9,276 nucleotides of DNA, taken from NCBI GenBank assembly GCA_934663885.1, contig CAKUKW010000066.1:1-9276 (forward strand), written 5' to 3'. The stretch's first letter is position 1. The number at the start of each line of letters is the position of its first letter. This document shows, piece by piece, positions 1 through 5,248 of this stretch. The DNA is from an uncultured Tidjanibacter sp. GTDB taxonomy: Bacteria; Bacteroidota; Bacteroidia; Bacteroidales; Rikenellaceae. The position numbers and the translations under genes were made by a program. The notes under the pieces are model-generated. The model had not been told where the DNA came from. It saw only the letters and a program-made list of their open reading frames with translations, and searched no databases.

Positions 1-630
1 GGCTCCTACCAGCCCGGCGGCAGGAACGGTCTTTTCTATCAGTGGGGGCGCAAGGACGCTTTCCCCGGCTCGGACGGTACGGACGGTTCGAATAATATTC
101 AGCAATATTACACACAGGACGGCGGCAATACACCGACCAACGCCAACCCCACAGGCGAATATACCACGTTTGCGGGTTTGGCTATGAATCCGCTTAGTTA
201 CGCTGTTAATTCCGATACATATTACGGCTCGGTGAGCGTACCAGGCGAAAAAAACCCGTCATGGAGCGGCATGTGGGGTGGAAAAACCATTTATGACCCC
301 TGCCCTCCGGGGTGGAGAGTGCCGCCTGTCTCGCTCTACGGCACGAACAGTTGGGGCAACGCAAGCGATTGGGGCGAATTTACTGATATGGGGCGAGTAT
401 TCAATGGTGTGAACGGCACTTCTTCTCTCGATCATTTTTATCCCGCCGCTGGTTATCGCCCTACCTATGGCCAGGTGATTCGCTACGTAGGTAGCTCGGG
501 CGGCTACTGGTCTGCTACTATGAGCACGGGCCCGCTCAGCTACCACTACAACGTCCTCTCGAGTACTTCCGGGGGCACGCACGCCAGCAGCCGCGCCTAC
601 GGCTTCTCCGTCCGCTGCGTCGCAGAATAA
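1..630 (+). CDS. 3' part of FISUMP/lectin-like surface protein, possible DGR target
   Basis: The frame is open from the first base, so the start lies upstream; 209 residues are visible. They show an aromatic- and glycine-rich fold with YDPCPPGWRVP (residues 98-108) and the ending GGYWSAT (about 167-173) ... GFSVRCVAE. This pattern is known from FISUMP (Fibrobacter succinogenes major paralogous) domains, found at the ends of secreted Bacteroidetes adhesins and pilus-tip-like proteins, and from lectin-fold variable proteins of diversity-generating retroelements. Export cannot be checked because the N-terminus is missing. Between YWSAT and RAYGFSVRCV the residues are mostly small or polar (S, T, G, H, Y, N), many on codons ending in C, as in adenine-mutagenised variable regions. 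No reverse transcriptase or template repeat is visible here. FISUMP identity is fairly sure; DGR targeting is inference. Codons are GC-rich. Confidence 0.8.
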   Translation, partial: GSYQPGGRNGLFYQWGRKDAFPGSDGTDGSNNIQQYYTQDGGNTPTNANPTGEYTTFAGLAMNPLSYAVNSDTYYGSVSVPGEKNPSWSGMWGGKTIYDPCPPGWRVPPVSLYGTNSWGNASDWGEFTDMGRVFNGVNGTSSLDHFYPAAGYRPTYGQVIRYVGSSGGYWSATMSTGPLSYHYNVLSSTSGGTHASSRAYGFSVRCVAE

Positions 631-668
631 TTGCGATAAGCCGTGCGCAGGAGGGAGTTTACTCCCTC
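601..668 (+). other. IMH-like tail and hairpin after the variable-looking region
   Basis: The last coding stretch, 601-623, contains no adenine. It is followed 27 bases later by a perfect 7-bp inverted repeat, GAGGGAG (651-657) and CTCCCTC (662-668), with a 4-nt loop TTTA. In studied DGRs the variable region ends in a GC-rich initiation-of-mutagenic-homing sequence followed shortly by a hairpin with a 4-nt loop. The layout fits, but the template repeat needed to prove it is not in the window. The hairpin lacks a T-run, so it is a poor intrinsic terminator. Confidence 0.4.
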
Positions 669-690
669 TGCCGGGGCAAGCTATTAACAC

Positions 691-796
691 CGGGCGAAGA
701 GAAGGTACTAATTAAGCACGCTCGTCGCCCGCATTCGCTGCCTGAGAATACGAACGCCCATACCCGCAGGGCATCCCAAAGCCCTGCGGCGGGCGA
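691..796 (+). other. Structured intergenic DNA with alternative pairings
   Basis: A perfect 9-bp stem (764-772 with 781-789, loop ATCCCAAA) is the strongest element. The segment TCGCCCG at 725-731 can pair either with CGGGCGA at 691-697 or with CGGGCGA at 790-796, and these two are mutually exclusive. No T-run follows, so simple termination is unlikely. No known riboswitch consensus was recognised. It could be part of the rteC leader or of the 3' untranslated region of the upstream gene. Confidence 0.4.
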
Positions 797-825
797 AAAA
801 CAAGAAAGAGGGGATAAAGCATAAC

Positions 826-906
826 CGTTGATCGCGGTAACGTGGAGGCCGATCAACGCAAGTGATAAGACCGTGCGAACCTCTCCCGCATCACTTGGGA
901 GGGGTT
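826..906 (+). other. Hairpins with possible pseudoknot upstream of rteC
   Basis: Three inverted repeats are packed together. CGTTGATCG (826-834) matches CGATCAACG (850-858). CAAGTGAT (859-866) matches ATCACTTG (890-897). AACCTCTCCC (878-887) pairs with GGGAGGGGTT (897-906) with one G-T wobble. The loop of the last hairpin (888-896) contains most of the partner of 859-866, which would make an H-type pseudoknot in RNA. It sits about 60 bases before the rteC start, where a regulated leader would be. Only three Ts follow, so termination is doubtful. Confidence 0.4.
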
Positions 907-934
907 TGCTGTCTAAATAGGGTCGGACTAAAAA

Positions 935-970
935 ATGAATCCGAATGAAATAAAAAGAAAACGATTATGA
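935..970 (+). CDS. Possible 11-codon leader peptide overlapping rteC start
   Basis: An ATG at 935 opens a reading frame coding for MNPNEIKRKRL and ending in TGA at 968-970. That stop overlaps the rteC ATG (967-969) in the arrangement ATGA, which is typical of translational coupling. The peptide is basic (four of 11 residues are K or R). CTnDOT is known to control its tetQ-rteA-rteB operon by a translated leader, so a leader peptide before rteC would make sense, but nothing here proves translation. Such short frames also arise by chance; the exact overlap and the structured DNA upstream raise its standing. Confidence 0.3.
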   Translation: MNPNEIKRKRL

Positions 971-1797
971 CATTAACCGATTTTTTCCGGGGTTTGCAAA
1001 AGGAAACGGCGGCAAAAATACGCCAGATAGAACATAGCGAAAAAGACACATTGAAAAGGGCGTACTCGTGCGCCCTTGTTCTTGCAGAGGCCAATGCCAA
1101 CCTTAAAACTTTCGTAATCAGCTATCAGTTTGGGAGCGAGGAGGAAGAAATCTGGTTTTTCAAGCACGCAAAACCCGCGCTGGTAGCGCAGCTTATCTAC
1201 CATTGCCAGGTCTATAATATCGAGATGAACCGACCCGTGGGCGGCACGGCCACCCAAAGGGAGTACCTGAACAGGGAACTCGAAAACTTGCAGGATTATA
1301 TCGACCGGCGACCGGAATTTTACAGCTACTACCGCCTGGGATCGACGCATAACGACGTATGCTACTTCACCCGTGATAAATTTATGATGGGGCATCAATA
1401 TCTGGAGCCAAACATGAGCGAACGGGAACCTAAATATTCCACCAACTGCGACTATAAACTGGCCAAGATGCTCGCTAACGAGCAACTGGAGATCATGCTG
1501 AAATCGCAACTGGACGAACTGGAGCGGCCGCCCGAAGAAAAAGCGCAACTGCCCTGGAACACAAAAAAGATATTCCTTATAGAACTGCTTTACGCGCTGG
1601 ATTCCTACCGGGTTTTCGGCAAAATACCCCTAAAACGGGTAGTGGTCGTTGTTCAGAAATTAATGGGTGTCGATTTGGGTAATTACTCGGCTACATTCGC
1701 CGAAATGCGGACACGCAATGACCCGACGCCCTTTCTGGATGCTTTGAAAGACGCCCTGCTTCAACGTATGAAGCGCGGCAACGAAAGAAAAAGATAA
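967..1797 (+). CDS. rteC: RteC-like transcriptional regulator of ICE excision
   Basis: This 276-residue protein has the full pattern I know for RteC: EIWFFKHAKP (61-70), LIYHCQVYNIEMNRP (76-90), FYSYYRLGSTHNDVCYF (118-134), PWNTKKIFLIELLYAL (196-211) and a C-terminal GVDLGNYSATFAEMRTRN...FLDALK. In CTnDOT, RteC is a DNA-binding activator that acts on the promoter of the excision operon after induction by RteA/RteB. The two HTH genes that would be its targets lie directly downstream on the same strand. The start at 967 is chosen because the upstream ATGs at 935 and 945 are in other frames, and the family begins at about this distance from the FFKH motif. There is no strong Shine-Dalgarno. No -7 promoter consensus is clear in 631-930, so its transcription may come from the structured leader or from further upstream. 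Length is normal and the frame is intact. Confidence 0.9.
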   Translation: MTLTDFFRGLQKETAAKIRQIEHSEKDTLKRAYSCALVLAEANANLKTFVISYQFGSEEEEIWFFKHAKPALVAQLIYHCQVYNIEMNRPVGGTATQREYLNRELENLQDYIDRRPEFYSYYRLGSTHNDVCYFTRDKFMMGHQYLEPNMSEREPKYSTNCDYKLAKMLANEQLEIMLKSQLDELERPPEEKAQLPWNTKKIFLIELLYALDSYRVFGKIPLKRVVVVVQKLMGVDLGNYSATFAEMRTRNDPTPFLDALKDALLQRMKRGNERKR

Positions 1798-1852
1798 TTT
1801 TTTGTCGCATAAATATTTTTTGGATTTTCCCCGCTACTCCCGCTCTAAAACT

Positions 1853-1953
1853 AAAGTCCTTTATTTATAAGACTTTCCAATCCTCCCGCCGATAACGACA
1901 CCCTATTTTTCAATCGCAAAAAGGTCATCGTTCCTAAAAATACCGGCGGTCAT
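1853..1953. promoter_or_regulatory. Inverted and direct repeats upstream of the HTH operon
   Basis: The 263-bp gap after rteC holds several repeats: AAAGTC (1853-1858) with GACTTT (1871-1876); CCGCCG (1886-1891) with CGGCGG (1944-1949) enclosing TATTTTT (1904-1910) with AAAAATA (1936-1942); and GGTCAT twice in the same direction (1923-1928 and 1948-1953, spacing 25). RteC is known to bind DNA upstream of the excision promoter, so one of these may be its site. Which one, if any, is inference. Confidence 0.35.
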
Positions 1954-2032
1954 TTCCCCTCCCTGTGCCCCTTTGAGGTGCATCCGTAAAAAAAACATAC
2001 CCAGCCTGCTTATCAGTTATTTACAATCCTCC

Positions 2033-2040
2033 GAACTTTG
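2033..2040 (+). promoter_or_regulatory. Candidate -7 element of the HTH (excision) operon
   Basis: GAACTTTG matches the Bacteroidetes -7 consensus TAnnTTTG at five of the six fixed positions, 26 bases before the ATG at 2067. No TTTG-like -33 element stands about 19-21 bases upstream. Such a weak promoter fits one that needs an activator such as RteC. The predicted transcription start is near 2047. Confidence 0.4.
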
Positions 2041-2066
2041 CAGCATTGTTATAAAAAACAGTGCTT

Positions 2067-2441
2067 ATGAAAGTGGTTACTATGGATTCGGAGGCATATA
2101 AAACACTGGTGCGCAAAATCGACCGTGTTTATAACTATATCAAAGAACAATCCGAAAAAGAAGCAGCACCGCCTGCCGACCCGTCGGAGATATGGATAGG
2201 TAACGAAGAAGCAGCCGAGATTTTGGAAATAAGCCAGCGGACACTCCAACGTCTGCGCTCCAATGGAGATATAACCTATTCTATCCGGGGCGGTAAGGCG
2301 CGTTATACGCTCCAGGAGATACAGCGTCTAATTACCGGGCGGGTGGTTGTAAGTAAATACAGGCAGGAGGCCGATTTGCTCCGGGTGCATCGGGAGTATC
2401 AAGAGCGGCGCAAGGGGAATACAAATAAAGGAAAGAGATAG
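2067..2441 (+). CDS. Excisionase-type helix-turn-helix protein (Xis2c-like)
   Basis: This 124-residue protein has an N-terminal helical part (MKVVTMDSEAYKTLVRKIDR) and a MerR/excisionase-type winged HTH (HTH_17 type) at residues 41-90: WIGNEEAAEILEISQRTLQRLRSNGDI...ARYTLQEIQRL. The C-terminus is basic. Pairs of such proteins downstream of rteC in Bacteroides ICEs include Xis2c and Xis2d of CTnDOT, which bind DNA and promote excision; identity with Xis2c is inferred from position and size. The ATG at 2067 is preferred over a GTG at 2061 and an ATG at 2082 because family members commonly begin with M-x-V-V/I-T. The upstream DNA is AT-rich without a Shine-Dalgarno. The downstream HTH gene follows 12 bases after the stop. 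Confidence 0.8.
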   Translation: MKVVTMDSEAYKTLVRKIDRVYNYIKEQSEKEAAPPADPSEIWIGNEEAAEILEISQRTLQRLRSNGDITYSIRGGKARYTLQEIQRLITGRVVVSKYRQEADLLRVHREYQERRKGNTNKGKR

Positions 2442-2445
2442 GAGG
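2440..2445 (+). promoter_or_regulatory. Shine-Dalgarno overlapping the upstream stop codon
   Basis: AGGAGG at 2440-2445 shares bases with the TAG stop of the upstream HTH gene (2439-2441) and lies 8 bases before the next ATG. A perfect Shine-Dalgarno is unusual in Bacteroidetes and suggests translational coupling of the two HTH genes. Confidence 0.6.
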
Positions 2446-2453
2446 CTTGCGAT

Positions 2454-2780
2454 ATGGGAGATAACGATTTAATGAACTGGATGCAGGAATGGTTCGAGCG
2501 TTTCATGGGACGCTTCGACCACCTGGATAATAATTTAGAAAAGATGTCGGGGAGATATAATTTTTTGGACGGCGAAAGGCTCCTGGACAATCAGGACGTA
2601 TGCCAACTGTTGCATATCAGTAAGCGCACATTACAGCGTTACCGTTCTTCGGGCGAACTGCCCTACCAGACTATTTACCATAAGACTTATTACAAGGAAA
2701 GCGACGTAGATGCGTTTATAAAGTCGCATTTTATCAAGGGAGAGCCGGGAGAAGAAATCGAAGGAGATTCCGGGCAGTAA
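2454..2780 (+). CDS. Second excisionase-type helix-turn-helix protein (Xis2d-like)
   Basis: This 108-residue protein has an amphipathic N-terminal segment (residues 5-35, probably helical or coiled coil) and a MerR/excisionase-type HTH at 43-92: LLDNQDVCQLLHISKRTLQRYRSSGELPY...YYKESDVDAFI. It shares the ISxRTLQRxRSxG core with its upstream neighbour, so the two are paralogues. The acidic tail (EPGEEIEGD) is a difference. By analogy with Xis2d of CTnDOT it probably acts with the other protein as a recombination directionality factor or regulator; this is inference from family and position. The start at 2454 is fixed by the Shine-Dalgarno at 2440-2445. A terminator follows 23 bases after the stop, so this is the last gene of its operon. 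Confidence 0.8.
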   Translation: MGDNDLMNWMQEWFERFMGRFDHLDNNLEKMSGRYNFLDGERLLDNQDVCQLLHISKRTLQRYRSSGELPYQTIYHKTYYKESDVDAFIKSHFIKGEPGEEIEGDSGQ

Positions 2781-2802
2781 ATTTCTTTTTGTTTTTTATC
2801 AG

Positions 2803-2839
2803 CGTCCCGCCACAGTCGAGAGATAAGGCGGGATGTTTT
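2803..2839 (+). terminator. Intrinsic terminator of the HTH operon
   Basis: CGTCCCGCC (2803-2811) pairs with GGCGGGATG (2827-2835) over 9 bp with one G-T wobble, followed by TTTTATAT. It lies 23 bases after the stop of the second HTH gene. Confidence 0.75.
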
Positions 2840-2846
2840 ATATAAT

Positions 2847-2878
2847 AAAAAGCGTCCGGAGCCACGGCCCCGGACGCC
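2847..2878 (-). terminator. Intrinsic terminator of the topB operon
   Basis: GCGTCCGG (2852-2859) pairs with CCGGACGC (2870-2877) over 8 bp. On the minus strand this stem is followed by TTTTT (complement of 2847-2851). It lies about 85 bases beyond the topB stop and back to back with the plus-strand terminator. Confidence 0.75.
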
Positions 2879-2963
2879 ACCACTAAAAAAATCAAAGAAG
2901 TTAAAAGCAAACATCCCTATCTGCAATAACCTCAAAGACTTTTTCAGTGGCAAAGATAGTGAT

Positions 2964-5216
2964 TTACCTGGATTTACCTTTCTTGCCCTTGCCGCCTTTC
3001 TTATTCTCGAACTCGAAAACGGCTTTATAATCGGCATCGAATTTTACTGCGGCCTCGAACGTGCTGCCCGTCTTACTGCTTACAAAGCCCTTAATAATTC
3101 CGGTCGTGCCGTTCATCAGTAGCGACATAATCTGCGTATCGGATAATTCCTTTTTCGCAATGGTGCGCCAAATGGTAAGACCGCATGCTTCGTTATTACA
3201 CTTGGCGACCTTTGCGTAAATAACCACGTTTCCGCTATTGCATTTTGGACAGGGGCAGGACTGGCGGTTATCCTGCCTCTCGAAAGGCATATCCAGTAAC
3301 TCGGACGTAATTTGTGCGGCGTAAACCTCTATTGAGCGGTGGAAGGTGGCCGCGTCCATTTCGCCCGTGCCTATTTTAGAAAGGGCGTGTTCCCATTGCC
3401 CGGTCATGGCAACGTCGGCTATCTTCTTTTCCCGGACAGCCAGATAAACGGTAAGTCCTTTATTCGTGGGTACAAGTGCTTTTTTGGCTCCGCCTTCCTC
3501 CTTCGCGCCTCGGCAATTAGAGCCAGCTCTATTGCTCTCGGCTTGGCGTCGGTTCTCTCGCACGATATACTCACGGGAAAACAGGGTTTCGATAATTGCT
3601 GCCCTTGTCGCGGGTGTTCCTATCCCTGCGTCCTTCATGGCTTCGCGTTCTTCTTCGTTTTCCACCTCTTTGCCTGCCGATTCCGTTCCGGCAATACCGG
3701 CTGCACTCGGCATAGCTGAACTTCGTTCGCTCTGCCCTCGTTGGCACGGCATTTCCATTGCAGAAAGCAGGGAGGCTTCCGTGTGCAGGGGCTTCGGTTT
3801 GGTCTGCCTCTCCTGCACCTCCGTATCACGGACGGCCAGCTTATCGCCTTCCGTCAAATCGGGCAGTACGGTTAAATCCTCATCCGCTGTTTCTTCCTGG
3901 TTGGCTCCCCAAACATTACGCCAGCCGGGATGTAACATTATACTGCCCTTTGCGACAAAGTGTGCGCCGCCAGCGTCAAGCGTTACGGCGGTGTTCTCTT
4001 TGGTGCAACGCTCTCCGAAGGCTTCAAGCATACGCCCGGCAACCATATCGTAAATAAGCTGTTCATCGGCGGATAATCCCGAAGCGGGATCTTCCGTAAT
4101 AATCAGCGCATGGTGGTCGGTTACTTTGGTATCGTCCACCGGACGGGTATTAAGCGAAGTATCGTACCGGGCGTCGATATACGCTCCGAATTTCGGGTGT
4201 GCCCGAAGCGTTGCGATCAGGTGCGGTATTTCCTCCAGTACGTCGGCGGAAATATACCGGGAGCCTGTACGCGGGTATGAAATCATCTTTTTTTCATACA
4301 ACGCCTGGGCTATTGTCAGCGTCTTGTCCGCCGAAAAGCTGTGCCTTTTGTTGGCGTCCTTCTGCAAGGCGGTAAGGTCGTATAACAGGGGTGGCTCCTG
4401 GTGGACTTCCTTACGTTCCACGCCCGTAACCGTTACCGATCCGTCGGCTTTGACCTGTGCCGCAACTTCTTCGGCAATAGTCCGGGTAACGAATTTATCA
4501 GCGGAAAGGACTGCAAAAGCCGTTGCGTCCTTCGCTGTATGTACCTTCAGGCGGAAATAAGTTTGCGGCTTAAAATCCTTATTCTCCAAGTAGCGCGAGC
4601 AGATCATAGCGAGGGTCGGGGTCTGTACCCTTCCGAGGGACCAAACGCCGTACCCTGCCATAATGGAAAGCGCTTGCGAGGCATTTATGCCGACTATCCA
4701 ATCCGCCTGACTGCGGGCTTTGGCGGAATAATACAGGTTATCGTAATCGCTCCCTGGACGAAGGCTTTGGAAGCCGTCGCGGATAGCACGGTCGGTAAGT
4801 GAGCTTATCCACAGACGGCGGAACGGGGTGCGGCATCCTGTATAATCATATATGTAGCGAAATATTAACTCCCCTTCGCGTCCCGCATCGGTGGCTACTA
4901 TAATTTCATCGGCGCGGCTGAACAGGTCTTTAATAACCTTTAGCTGTTTGAGTGCGCCGGGGTCTGCTTTATACTCTTTACCTTCCTTTACCTGGCGGGG
5001 TACGAGGGTAAACTCCTTGGGGAGTATCGGCAGGTTTTCACGTTGGAAGCCCGTAAAGCCGTAGGCTTCGGGCATGGCAAGCCCGACCAGATGGCCGAAC
5101 GCCCACGTAACGGCATACCCGTTACCTTCAATAAATCCGTCTTGCTTGTTGGTTACGCCTAAAACGCTGGCAATATCTCGCGCAACACTGGGCTTTTCTG
5201 CTATTATAACTTTCAT
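2964..5216 (-). CDS. topB: DNA topoisomerase III (TopB/Exc-like)
   Basis: This 750-residue type IA topoisomerase relaxes and decatenates single-stranded DNA through a tyrosine intermediate. The TOPRIM domain (1-145) has the E7 motif IIAEKPSVARDIA and DAGREGE (110-116). The core has LGRVQTPTLAM (194-204) and the active-site Tyr314 in ISYPRTGSRY. A late conserved stretch, DAGIGTPATRAAIIETLFSREYIV (529-552), is intact. A C-terminal cysteine set (C654, C656, C659, C673, C678) looks like a zinc ribbon, and the tail is basic. In CTnDOT the homologue Exc is a topoisomerase III encoded with the excision genes. Here it faces the HTH genes and follows the DUF3945-type gene by 32 bp, presumably in one operon. 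Odd: two inserts at about residues 489-513 and 555-577, in places where the relatives I recall run straight from SAME to AGKE and from YIVRE to a short K/R stretch before LVPT. Both keep the frame, so the enzyme may still be active. Confidence 0.92.
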   Translation of the reverse strand: MKVIIAEKPSVARDIASVLGVTNKQDGFIEGNGYAVTWAFGHLVGLAMPEAYGFTGFQRENLPILPKEFTLVPRQVKEGKEYKADPGALKQLKVIKDLFSRADEIIVATDAGREGELIFRYIYDYTGCRTPFRRLWISSLTDRAIRDGFQSLRPGSDYDNLYYSAKARSQADWIVGINASQALSIMAGYGVWSLGRVQTPTLAMICSRYLENKDFKPQTYFRLKVHTAKDATAFAVLSADKFVTRTIAEEVAAQVKADGSVTVTGVERKEVHQEPPLLYDLTALQKDANKRHSFSADKTLTIAQALYEKKMISYPRTGSRYISADVLEEIPHLIATLRAHPKFGAYIDARYDTSLNTRPVDDTKVTDHHALIITEDPASGLSADEQLIYDMVAGRMLEAFGERCTKENTAVTLDAGGAHFVAKGSIMLHPGWRNVWGANQEETADEDLTVLPDLTEGDKLAVRDTEVQERQTKPKPLHTEASLLSAMEMPCQRGQSERSSAMPSAAGIAGTESAGKEVENEEEREAMKDAGIGTPATRAAIIETLFSREYIVRENRRQAESNRAGSNCRGAKEEGGAKKALVPTNKGLTVYLAVREKKIADVAMTGQWEHALSKIGTGEMDAATFHRSIEVYAAQITSELLDMPFERQDNRQSCPCPKCNSGNVVIYAKVAKCNNEACGLTIWRTIAKKELSDTQIMSLLMNGTTGIIKGFVSSKTGSTFEAAVKFDADYKAVFEFENKKGGKGKKGKSR
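3486..3554 (-). repeat. In-frame palindromic insert 2 in topB
   Basis: About 22 residues (RRQAESNRAGSNCRGAKEEG and flanks) interrupt the usual link between the YIVRE and LVPT motifs. The DNA holds GCAATTAGAGC (3513-3523), CA, and GCTCTATTGC (3526-3535), which is a 10-bp inverted repeat with one bulged T. The insert is rich in G, R, S and E, unlike the enzyme. Its edges are estimated from memory of the family, not from an alignment. Confidence 0.5.
3678..3752 (-). repeat. In-frame palindromic insert 1 in topB
   Basis: About 25 residues (MPCQRGQSERSSAMPSAAGI and following) separate SAME from AGKEVENEEE, which I expect to be nearly contiguous. The DNA holds TGCCGA (3675-3680) with TCGGCA (3707-3712) enclosing CCGG (3688-3691) with CCGG (3697-3700). 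On the minus strand both inserts contain GCCGAG(A/T)GCA, hinting at one repeat family. The exact edges are estimates. Confidence 0.5.
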
Positions 5217-5248
5217 CTTTGATTTTTTTAGTGGTTTGAAAAATCGGA

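Noticed and set aside
651..668. Hairpin as an ordinary intrinsic terminator
   Set aside because: The stem is good but no T-run follows (next bases TGCCGGGG), so termination is not the best explanation.
259..856. Minus-strand open frames over the first gene and the gap after it
   Set aside because: Composition is rich in A and R with no domain, and the plus strand carries the FISUMP-type C-terminus; the part beyond 630 overlaps structured DNA.
631..966. DGR template repeat or reverse transcriptase after the first gene
   Set aside because: I looked for a copy of the 481-626 segment here and in 6806-7856 and saw none, and no RT motif occurs in any frame.
973..1548. Minus-strand open frame opposite rteC
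   Set aside because: The plus-strand RteC match is strong over its full length; this frame has no recognisable family.
3339..4802. Several plus-strand open frames opposite topB
   Set aside because: topB is a well-recognised intact gene over this whole stretch; the opposite frames overlap one another and have shadow-like composition.
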